From Candidatus Aminicenantota bacterium (GTDB lineage: Bacteria > Acidobacteriota > Aminicenantia > UBA2199): 10,478 nt of DNA. Under the pieces are notes generated by a model that saw nothing but the letters and a program-made list of their open reading frames with translations, made no database searches and was not told where the DNA came from. The DNA is taken from positions 1-10,478 of the forward strand of contig JAUXFB010000019.1 of NCBI GenBank assembly GCA_030620255.1, written 5' to 3'. Position numbers and translations under genes: made by a program. Below are positions 1 through 6,026 of the stretch, in pieces (position 1 is the stretch's first letter; every line of letters starts with the position of its first letter).

Positions 1-30
1 TAAAAAAATAAAGATAATTACTTTTTTCAT
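1..30 (-). CDS. 5' end of a minus-strand gene, possibly secreted or membrane protein (partial)
   Basis: Read on the minus strand, an ATG at 30-28 opens a frame giving MKKVIIFIFL before the window ends. Two lysines followed by a run of hydrophobic residues is what the start of a signal peptide or first membrane helix looks like. A GGGAG Shine-Dalgarno sequence (38-42 on the plus strand) lies 7 nt upstream of the ATG, and a sigma70-like promoter candidate lies further upstream. Only ten codons are visible, so no function can be given. It lies downstream of, and on the same strand as, the membrane/spermidine-synthase fusion gene. Confidence 0.4.
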   Translation of the reverse strand, partial: MKKVIIFIFL

Positions 31-72
31 CTTTAATCTCCCACACATAATAAAATTTTTTTGATTAACTAA

Positions 73-101
73 ATTATTGGTTAAATATAATAATATGTCA
101 A
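73..101 (-). promoter_or_regulatory. Candidate sigma70-like promoter for the left-edge gene
   Basis: On the minus strand there is a perfect TTGACA (96-101), a 17-bp spacer and AATAAT (73-78, five of six matches to TATAAT). This would start transcription near position 66, giving a leader of about 36 nt before the ATG at 30. The region is very AT-rich, which makes -10 matches cheap; the exact -35 box and ideal spacing are the main support. Confidence 0.35.
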
Positions 102-165
102 TAGCTCAAACAAAAAAAATAAAAATTTTGTTGATATTTTTAAAGTTAGAAAAAATTATTTGATC

Positions 166-2754
166 CTAATTAAGTCGGGCTTTTCTTAGAAAGGGTTTCT
201 GATATGAAGAGCCGAAATATTCAACAGGTTCCAGGTCTTCAGGATTATTAACAGGAATTTTATCAAAAGTTTTAAAAGCTTTTAAACGTTTACCTTCACG
301 GAAAAGCATTTGCCCATGCAGGTTAAAATATGTAGCAAATTCATATTTATTAATAGTATCAATAATCTGTTTTCTTTTTTCAGGTGCTTTATTAAGGTTA
401 ATTAGATACTTTTTCACAGAAGTTCTGTATTTTAATAAACAGGAGTAGTTCAATAAAGCAGTTCTATGTTTATTTAGCATCCTTCCAGACATATATTCAA
501 CTGACATGCTATCATCAGTATGAACAGGAACATCACCTACAAATTCTCCAACTTTTTCATTAGCAAAGAAAAAGAAATCTAATATCTTATAAGGATTTTC
601 ACAATTGATCTCTTTTAGATCTTTAGCTACTTCAGGAATCTTCAGTTTTGAACAAATAGCTGAAAAATCTATCATTGGACCATCCAATTTCCCGATTACA
701 ATAACATAATCATTGAATGTGCTGTTTATAAACCATATTGAAGTATTAGGAAATACTTTATAAAAACTTTTCAAAATCATCTTAAAATTCTCAGGAGTAA
801 TACTATAAAATGGCAGCCATTGAGAAACCAAACCTCCAGGTTTTAACCTTGTTTTTAATAATTTATAATATTCATATGTATATAAACTACCATTACCACT
901 AAACCTTGGATGAACTGAATCTGAAAGTATAATATCATACTTTTCTTTACTAACAAGAACTTTATTCCTTCCATCTGTAAATTCAACTTTAATACGCGGA
1001 TCTTTCAATACTTCATGATTAACACATTTAAAATATTTAGATGCCTTTTCTATCACTTTACGGCTTATTTCTGCAATTACTATTTTCTCTACAGGATACC
1101 TGGATACTGCCCATGCTGTTCCACCACTGCCAAATCCTATATGAAGCACCTTTTTCGTGTTATTATTAAGCAGAAGAGGTAAATGTCCTTGCATCTTCTG
1201 TATATAAAAAAGTTCTACTGAAGTACCAGCAACATTAACTCCATTCATGCTCAATTGTTTCCATGTACCACGAACATCTGATCTCTGCTCCACACTTATT
1301 GTAGCATAAACATCTTCATCATAATCAAGAAGCTTAATCTTTGATTTATCTTCACCCTTAAACACTCCAGCATAAAGAATTACCTGGTCTTTGGATGTAA
1401 AACCAAAATATCCCAAATAGAAAAAAACAATCACACTAAAACTTACTATTAATTTCTTTATTATTCCATTTTTTGTCCTTGCAAAAAGATATATACCAAT
1501 TAAAAGATTTACGGATCCTGTTAACAATAGACTGATTTGAGCTCCTAAAAAAGGCAGGAACACAAAACCAGCTAAAAAAGCCCCGAATATACAACCAACA
1601 GTATTGAATGCATAAAGCTGACCTGTTTCTTTTCCAACTTTGTCTTTATTTTTAATAAAGAGTCTTGCTGCTAAAGGGAAGCTTGCTCCAAAAAGAATGG
1701 TTGGAAGTATTAAAATTTGAAACGTTGTAAAAATAACTGCCACAGTATGTGAGAAATAACCGTGCAATCCAATGAATTCTCCTACTTTTGCAAGCATATC
1801 AGGCATTTGTGCAAACTGATTTATCAATAGTATAAGATCAAAAGCAATCAAAAATTGTATGATTGCAAACACAAGAATGGGATTTTTTATTCTTTCAACA
1901 TAATAACTCATGAAACCTGCACCAATAGAAATACCTAAGAGATATACACCCAACATTACACTAAAAGCATATACACTACTGCCAATATGTAAAACAAGTA
2001 TACGATTCCAAATTACTTCATAACTCAATGATGCGAATCCCAAAACAAAATATACCCAGATCACCCAGTTTCTTTCAATCTGTTTAAAACCTATTTTAAA
2101 CAATCCATATTTGCTAAAACCAGCTTTTTCACCTTTTGTTATTATAAAACTGATTAACAAAATAATTAAATTTATAATAGACCCTATAAATATAGTAGTT
2201 TTCAGTCCAAATACAGGAATTAAGAAAAAACCTGCAATAAAAGTTCCAACAACTGCTCCAAAAGTATTTATAGTATAAAGAGAGCCAATTTTAGAGCCTG
2301 CCTTATCTATATTCTTAGTAAAACACTTTGCAAGAAGCGGTAATGTTCCACCCATGCATATAGTTGGAGGTAGAAGAATTATAAATCCAATTAAAAATTT
2401 GAACATGCCAAGGATCAGGTCATTACCTCCTGTTATTGAATTGATAGGAGTATAAATGATATGAAGTTTACTGAAAATCAATGGAGTTAATACTGCATAA
2501 ACACCAATAATTCCTTCAATAATACCGTAAAGCCTTAAACTAGATTTTGTTTTGTCAGCAATTCGACCAAATAACCAGCTTCCAATTGCAAGACCTGCCA
2601 TAAATGCAGTAAGAAGTGTGCTTGATGCCCATACTGTATTACCAAACACCAAAACAAGCATCTTTAACCATACTACCTGAAAGATAAGTGATACAAATCC
2701 AGAAAAGAAAAAAAGTAATAATGCAACTGGTTTTTGTAATTTATTTTCTATCAT
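166..2754 (-). CDS. Fused membrane protein / spermidine-synthase-like domain protein
   Basis: An 862-residue protein with two parts. Residues about 10-450 are strongly hydrophobic with many predicted membrane helices and form two similar halves (about 17-205 and 237-425): for example MGGTLPLLAK and FGASFPLAAR, and SLYTINTFGAVVG and QLYAFNTVGCIFG, occupy matching places. Residues about 470-690 resemble the spermidine synthase (SpeE) Rossmann fold: a glycine-rich loop HIGFGSGGTA (538-547), an acidic AE pair (561-562), TDGR (593-596) and SDS with D612 at the usual catalytic-Asp strand. The architecture matches the known family of fused MFS/spermidine synthases, whose substrates are mostly unknown; polyamine synthesis is not proven here. 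The C-terminal ~170 residues are soluble and unassigned. The ATG start has only a weak ribosome site. It follows the upstream glycosyltransferase gene by 26 bp, so the two are probably co-transcribed. No clear hairpin terminator follows. Confidence 0.85.
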   Translation of the reverse strand: MIENKLQKPVALLLFFFSGFVSLIFQVVWLKMLVLVFGNTVWASSTLLTAFMAGLAIGSWLFGRIADKTKSSLRLYGIIEGIIGVYAVLTPLIFSKLHIIYTPINSITGGNDLILGMFKFLIGFIILLPPTICMGGTLPLLAKCFTKNIDKAGSKIGSLYTINTFGAVVGTFIAGFFLIPVFGLKTTIFIGSIINLIILLISFIITKGEKAGFSKYGLFKIGFKQIERNWVIWVYFVLGFASLSYEVIWNRILVLHIGSSVYAFSVMLGVYLLGISIGAGFMSYYVERIKNPILVFAIIQFLIAFDLILLINQFAQMPDMLAKVGEFIGLHGYFSHTVAVIFTTFQILILPTILFGASFPLAARLFIKNKDKVGKETGQLYAFNTVGCIFGAFLAGFVFLPFLGAQISLLLTGSVNLLIGIYLFARTKNGIIKKLIVSFSVIVFFYLGYFGFTSKDQVILYAGVFKGEDKSKIKLLDYDEDVYATISVEQRSDVRGTWKQLSMNGVNVAGTSVELFYIQKMQGHLPLLLNNNTKKVLHIGFGSGGTAWAVSRYPVEKIVIAEISRKVIEKASKYFKCVNHEVLKDPRIKVEFTDGRNKVLVSKEKYDIILSDSVHPRFSGNGSLYTYEYYKLLKTRLKPGGLVSQWLPFYSITPENFKMILKSFYKVFPNTSIWFINSTFNDYVIVIGKLDGPMIDFSAICSKLKIPEVAKDLKEINCENPYKILDFFFFANEKVGEFVGDVPVHTDDSMSVEYMSGRMLNKHRTALLNYSCLLKYRTSVKKYLINLNKAPEKRKQIIDTINKYEFATYFNLHGQMLFREGKRLKAFKTFDKIPVNNPEDLEPVEYFGSSYQKPFLRKARLN

Positions 2755-2780
2755 TTTCTTATTTCAATATTTAAGATTGT

Positions 2781-4436
2781 TCAATGCTTTCTCTTGTAAT
2801 TTAAAGATGCAATTCTACAAATAACTCCATCTGGAAGTTGTGTTGAAAATTCTCTTATATTCAGGATAAGCTCTTTTACATCATTATCACTAATAGCATA
2901 AAATGAAACAGTATTAAAAGCACATATTACATTTTTTAAAATAGTCCATTCCCCAACCTTAACCCATTTGTGAGGAACGCCTCCAACAGGTTTTAATAGA
3001 TTGTCATAAATAATAGCAATCTTAGCATTATTATTGTATGCCCATTTTGTAATGTTTGCCTTAGTGTACTCTCCTCTAAGAATAAGATCGCCTATATCTT
3101 TATTACAAAGCCCGAGAATGTCCAGACATTTAATGTCAGTTAAAAAATTTATTGCTCCAATATCATTTACAATGATATGTTCTCCTTTATAATATTTGTC
3201 CAAAAACAAACCCATTTGATACTGTTGCGAATATACATTAAATGTGGCTTGAGGAACCTTGACACTCATTCGTATCCCCCTCTCAGCAAGAGGTAATATA
3301 CATATAAAAACAAGGAATATTAAAACTGATCTTTCAAAAAAGTTTCTCTTTTGTATAAAAATCTTCTCTCTTAATATGTAACCAAAAAAGTTAAATATCA
3401 CAAACAATCCAATTGCAACTAAATAAGAATCATACCTGACCTGTTCAGGACGATTCAAGAAAAAACCAGTACGTGCAAAAACCATATGTATAAAAGTTGT
3501 AATCAAAAAGATCACACACATTACAGGATAAAAAGAAAATAAACTTTTTTGCTTTTTTAATAAAAAGAGAAGCACACACAAAATAATAATAATAAGTAAA
3601 AGAATATGGATATTATAAATAATATGTCTAATGCCTACATAAAAGAACTTAAAAAAACCATCAAAACTTAAGATATCTTTCAAACGATTACCCTTTAACA
3701 AAACAGAATTGGGCAAAAAATACCATCCCTTTGACACTGATACTATTCCATAGATCACCACAGGTAAAACCCCTATTATTCCAAGAATAAATGATTTTAT
3801 AAACTCTCTTTTAAACAGTAATAATATACAAACAGCAAAAACAAGAAACATACCTTCAAAACGAACCATTGTAACCAAAGGAGCTAATAATAAGATAAAG
3901 ATATCATTTTTATTAATCTTGTGCTTTAAAGGTGCATGTTTTGTAATAGCTATTGATGCTATATAAATGAATACAAGATCTATTAATATTTGCAGAATAT
4001 GCTCAAGCCCTGAAAACACAAGAAGAGGAATAGGAGTAAAAATGATAAAACAAATCAATACAAATAACATCTGAAAAAAATTGAAATTAAATTTTTCAAA
4101 TAAATAATATAAAAATAATAATAGAACTGTGGAGAAGAAAAAATTTAAAACAAAAGGGGTTAATTCATTCACTCCAAAAATAGAATAAAAAAATGATAAA
4201 ACAGATGTCCATAATAAAGATGAAGATGAAGATGAGAACTTATGTTTTGTAGCTCCCCATACCCCGTGTTGAGAAAAATTTTTAGCCATTGTCATGTGAA
4301 TATAAGCATCATCATGCGAATAGACCAATTTCCCACCAGTTTTTAAAAAAGAAGAATTAAGAAATAGAGTTATTAATATCCACATGCTTAATATTGCTAC
4401 AATCAATACAACAAATTTTCCTTGATTTTTTTTCAA
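2781..4436 (-). CDS. Predicted GT-C type membrane glycosyltransferase
   Basis: A 551-residue polytopic membrane protein with an N-terminal helix (about 8-28), roughly eight to ten helices to about residue 388, and a soluble C-terminal domain (about 390-551). Features typical of lipid-phosphosugar-dependent GT-C enzymes are visible: an acidic HDDAYIH motif (41-47) in the first external loop, SGLE (142-145), VRFEG (191-195), LPNS followed by K (241-248), and NDIGAINF (424-431) in the C-terminal domain. Such enzymes move a sugar from a polyprenyl-phosphate donor on the outer face of the cytoplasmic membrane; donor and acceptor cannot be read here. Serines 68-73 form a six-serine run. The start is a TTG supported by a good Shine-Dalgarno sequence; the first internal ATG (residue 18) would cut into the first helix. 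It is the first gene of the minus-strand operon, divergent from wzm. Confidence 0.7.
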   Translation of the reverse strand: MKKNQGKFVVLIVAILSMWILITLFLNSSFLKTGGKLVYSHDDAYIHMTMAKNFSQHGVWGATKHKFSSSSSSLLWTSVLSFFYSIFGVNELTPFVLNFFFSTVLLLFLYYLFEKFNFNFFQMLFVLICFIIFTPIPLLVFSGLEHILQILIDLVFIYIASIAITKHAPLKHKINKNDIFILLLAPLVTMVRFEGMFLVFAVCILLLFKREFIKSFILGIIGVLPVVIYGIVSVSKGWYFLPNSVLLKGNRLKDILSFDGFFKFFYVGIRHIIYNIHILLLIIIILCVLLFLLKKQKSLFSFYPVMCVIFLITTFIHMVFARTGFFLNRPEQVRYDSYLVAIGLFVIFNFFGYILREKIFIQKRNFFERSVLIFLVFICILPLAERGIRMSVKVPQATFNVYSQQYQMGLFLDKYYKGEHIIVNDIGAINFLTDIKCLDILGLCNKDIGDLILRGEYTKANITKWAYNNNAKIAIIYDNLLKPVGGVPHKWVKVGEWTILKNVICAFNTVSFYAISDNDVKELILNIREFSTQLPDGVICRIASLNYKRKH

Positions 4437-4440
4437 ATCT

Positions 4441-4447
4441 TTTCCTT
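4441..4447 (-). promoter_or_regulatory. Ribosome binding site deciding a TTG start
   Basis: On the minus strand AAGGAAA (4447-4441) precedes the TTG at 4436-4434, with six bases between AGGA and the start. No ATG or GTG lies at this distance, so this site supports TTG as initiator of the membrane glycosyltransferase. Confidence 0.65.
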
Positions 4448-4456
4448 TTGAATCTT

Positions 4457-4484
4457 ATTATAAATGAAATCCTTATTTTTTCAA
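4457..4484 (-). promoter_or_regulatory. Sigma70-like promoter of the minus-strand operon
   Basis: On the minus strand, TTGAAA (4484-4479, five of six) is separated by 16 bp from a perfect TATAAT (4462-4457). Transcription would begin near 4450, just ahead of the Shine-Dalgarno sequence at 4447-4441, giving a leader of about 14 nt. This is the best-matching promoter I found in the divergent intergenic region. Confidence 0.55.
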
Positions 4485-4528
4485 TGCAAATCCAGTTCAA
4501 TTTTAAAGTTTTAAACTTTTTTACATTG

Positions 4529-4557
4529 TTTAAAATTATGCTTGTTTATGCTATATA
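4529..4557 (+). promoter_or_regulatory. Candidate extended -10 promoter of the wzm operon
   Basis: TTTAAA (4529-4534, four of six to TTGACA) lies 17 bp before TATATA (4552-4557), which is preceded by TGC to make an extended -10 (TGnTATATA). Transcription would start near 4564, leaving a leader of about 125 nt before wzm that includes the ops-like motif at 4607. Other AT-rich -10 matches exist nearby, for example TATATT at 4585-4590, so the exact site is uncertain. Confidence 0.35.
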
Positions 4558-4606
4558 TGTATATTGTTTGTTATTTTTATACTTTATATTGCTTTGCAAC
4601 TTTAAC

Positions 4607-4618
4607 GGCGGTAGCTTA
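4607..4618 (+). promoter_or_regulatory. ops-like element (RfaH/NusG-paralogue recruitment motif)
   Basis: GGCGGTAGCTTA sits in the untranslated leader 74 nt ahead of the wzm start codon. Its first nine bases equal the core of the E. coli ops element, which pauses RNA polymerase and recruits the antiterminator RfaH to long surface-polysaccharide operons. It is a conspicuous GC-rich island in otherwise AT-dominated intergenic DNA and lies in the correct orientation, in front of a polysaccharide export operon. The bases reported to form the small non-template hairpin in E. coli ops (C3, G8 and the loop G, T) are present. Whether this host has an RfaH-type protein cannot be seen here. Confidence 0.5.
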
Positions 4619-4688
4619 TTTAAAATTAGAGAAAATTATTAATTTATATGAAATTTTTGTTTAGATATAACAGAAATCATATATAATA

Positions 4689-5537
4689 ATGAACATGAGT
4701 AATATAAAAACTTACGAGCCTGATAATGTATTAAAACAAGGATACTTTTCTACATTTAAAAGAATATTTCAAGAAATAGCCCAAAATCGCTGGTTAACTG
4801 TTCAATTGTTCAAAAGAGATTTTTTCGCAATATATAAACAATCCTTTATAGGAATTTTATGGGCAATAATTATTCCATTTGTTAGTGTGGGAACATTTGT
4901 TATTTTAAACCGCTCAGGGGTTTTTAATATTGGCAGCATAAAGACTCCTTATGCGATTTATGCTATTTTTGGAATGGCAATATGGCAAATATTCTCAACA
5001 GGGCTTATTGCAAGCTCAAGCTCTCTTATAAAAGCAGGCTCAATGATTGTTAAAATAAATTTCTCAAAAAAATCTCTTGTTATTGCCTCTTTATGCCAAT
5101 CAATCTTATCTTTCCTAATCCAATTTATTGTATGTTTAATTCTGTTTTTCTATTATGGAATTTCACCCAAAATATATATTCTTCTATTACCAATTTTAAT
5201 AATCCCAATTTTTCTGTTGACTTTAGGGCTTGGTTTTGTTTTTTCAATTCTTAATGGAATTATGCGCGACATTGGAAATGCTCTCTCAATACTTATTACT
5301 TTCCTTATGTTCTTGACTCCTGTGCTTTATGCAAAACCCCAAACAGGCTTATTATCAAAGATTTCCTTTTACAGTCCATTATACTATCTTGTCGCATTTC
5401 CAAGAGATCTGATTTTAGCAGGAAATACGGATGAGCTAACAGGATATATAATTTCAAGTATTTTTGCATTTACTATCTTATTTATCTGTATTTTTGTTTT
5501 TCATCTGTCAGAAACCCGCATAGCAGAGAGAATTTGA
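4689..5537 (+). CDS. wzm: ABC-2 type polysaccharide export permease (Wzm-like)
   Basis: A 282-residue integral membrane subunit of a Wzm/Wzt-type exporter, which moves a lipid-linked O-antigen or similar glycan across the cytoplasmic membrane. The N-terminal cytoplasmic segment ends in FKRDFFAIYKQSFIGILWA (about 41-59), the amphipathic interface motif typical of this family, followed by about six membrane helices. RDIGNA and the helix ending FLTPVLY are family hallmarks. Length is close to the usual ~260-280 residues, so the protein looks complete. ATG at 4689 is taken as start; a second ATG at 4695 is equally near and neither has a clear Shine-Dalgarno sequence. Its partner ATPase, normally directly adjacent, is separated by an inserted repeat unit with a four-helix-bundle gene. 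The TGA stop (5535-5537) coincides with the first partial octamer of that repeat. Confidence 0.9.
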   Translation: MNMSNIKTYEPDNVLKQGYFSTFKRIFQEIAQNRWLTVQLFKRDFFAIYKQSFIGILWAIIIPFVSVGTFVILNRSGVFNIGSIKTPYAIYAIFGMAIWQIFSTGLIASSSSLIKAGSMIVKINFSKKSLVIASLCQSILSFLIQFIVCLILFFYYGISPKIYILLLPILIIPIFLLTLGLGFVFSILNGIMRDIGNALSILITFLMFLTPVLYAKPQTGLLSKISFYSPLYYLVAFPRDLILAGNTDELTGYIISSIFAFTILFICIFVFHLSETRIAERI

Positions 5538-5643
5538 ATGGGTGAAAGAGTAAATGGGTGGATGGGTGAATGAGTAAATGGGTGAATGGGTGAAAGAGTG
5601 GATGGGTGAAAGAGTGAATGGGTGGATGAGTGAAGGAGAGAAT
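5535..5643 (+). repeat. Tandem 8-bp repeat array (GGGTGAAT/GAGTGGAT family, 13 units)
   Basis: From 5540 to 5643 the sequence divides exactly into 13 octamers with no gaps: GGGTGAAA, GAGTAAAT, GGGTGGAT, GGGTGAAT, GAGTAAAT, GGGTGAAT, GGGTGAAA, GAGTGGAT, GGGTGAAA, GAGTGAAT, GGGTGGAT, GAGTGAAG and GAGAGAAT. The consensus is roughly GRGTRRAW. TGAAT at 5535-5539 is a further partial unit and contains the wzm stop codon. The last two units drift into GAAGGAGAG, the Shine-Dalgarno sequence of the next gene. Strand bias is extreme: there is no C between 5537 and 5643. Confidence 0.95.
5633..5638 (+). promoter_or_regulatory. Ribosome binding site made from the end of the octamer array
   Basis: AAGGAG lies 7 nt before the TTG at 5646 and is built from the junction of the last two repeat units (GAGTGAAG, GAGAGAAT). 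It supports TTG as the initiator of the four-helix-bundle gene, because no ATG or GTG is available between the array and the conserved DLDIWKRG motif. Confidence 0.7.
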
Positions 5644-5645
5644 AA

Positions 5646-6005
5646 TTGAAAACACATAAAGATTTAGATATATGGAAAAGGGGTATTGATTTAGTAATTG
5701 ATATTTACAAAATTACCGGAAAATTTCCCAAAGAAGAAATTTATGGATTAACTTCTCAAATGCGAAGATCAGCAATTTCTTATCCCAGTAATATTGCTGA
5801 AGGTGCAGCGAAAAATACTAAATCAGATTATATTCGATTCATCTATATTTCTTTAGGGTCTTTATCTGAATTAGAGACCCATGTTATAATATCAAAAAAT
5901 TTAGGATTTATCTCTGATGTTAATGATTTATTAAAGGAAATAGAAATATTACGTAAAATGACACTCAACTTTATAAAGCATTTAAAAAATAAAGTTAATG
6001 AGTAG
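5646..6005 (+). CDS. Four-helix-bundle protein, S23 / 23S rRNA intervening-sequence protein family
   Basis: A 119-residue protein with the full signature of the family first found encoded inside 23S rRNA intervening sequences: DLDIWKRG (6-13), FPKEEIYGLTSQMRRSAIS (27-45), NIAEGAAK (49-56), and SLGSLSELETH (69-79). Family members fold as four-helix bundles that assemble into pentamers and are related to the Avd accessory proteins of diversity-generating retroelements, where they bind nucleic acid; the job of stand-alone members is not known. No 23S rRNA, reverse transcriptase or variable repeat is present in this window. The start is TTG, with AAGGAG 7 nt upstream. The gene lies between wzm and wzt, 108 nt after the wzm stop and 21 nt before the wzt ATG, flanked by octamer arrays. 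It has no obvious link to glycan export and is probably a passenger. Confidence 0.88.
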   Translation: MKTHKDLDIWKRGIDLVIDIYKITGKFPKEEIYGLTSQMRRSAISYPSNIAEGAAKNTKSDYIRFIYISLGSLSELETHVIISKNLGFISDVNDLLKEIEILRKMTLNFIKHLKNKVNE

Positions 6006-6026
6006 AGAAGTAAAGGAAAGTACGAA

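Noticed and set aside
100..165. Transcription terminator after the membrane/spermidine-synthase gene
   Set aside because: There are A/T runs but no GC-containing hairpin on the minus strand, so I could not support an intrinsic terminator.
4218..4241. Short gatgaa-type microrepeat as a separate repeat element
   Set aside because: It is the coding sequence of the six-serine run in the membrane glycosyltransferase and is too short to stand as its own element.
4394..4642. Plus-strand open frame of 82 codons across the divergent intergenic region
   Set aside because: It overlaps the start of the membrane glycosyltransferase on the other strand, covers both promoter candidates and the ops-like motif, has no ribosome site, and encodes only low-complexity Phe/Leu/Ile-rich sequence.
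4682..4687. Perfect TATAAT just ahead of wzm as a promoter
   Set aside because: It ends one base before the chosen start codon, so transcription would begin inside the coding region and lose the first codons.
5540..5643. CRISPR-like array
   Set aside because: The repeats are only 8 bp and contiguous, with no spacers and no cas genes.
5646..6005. Diversity-generating retroelement (Avd accessory gene)
   Set aside because: The protein is related to Avd, but no reverse transcriptase or template/variable repeat pair is present in the window.
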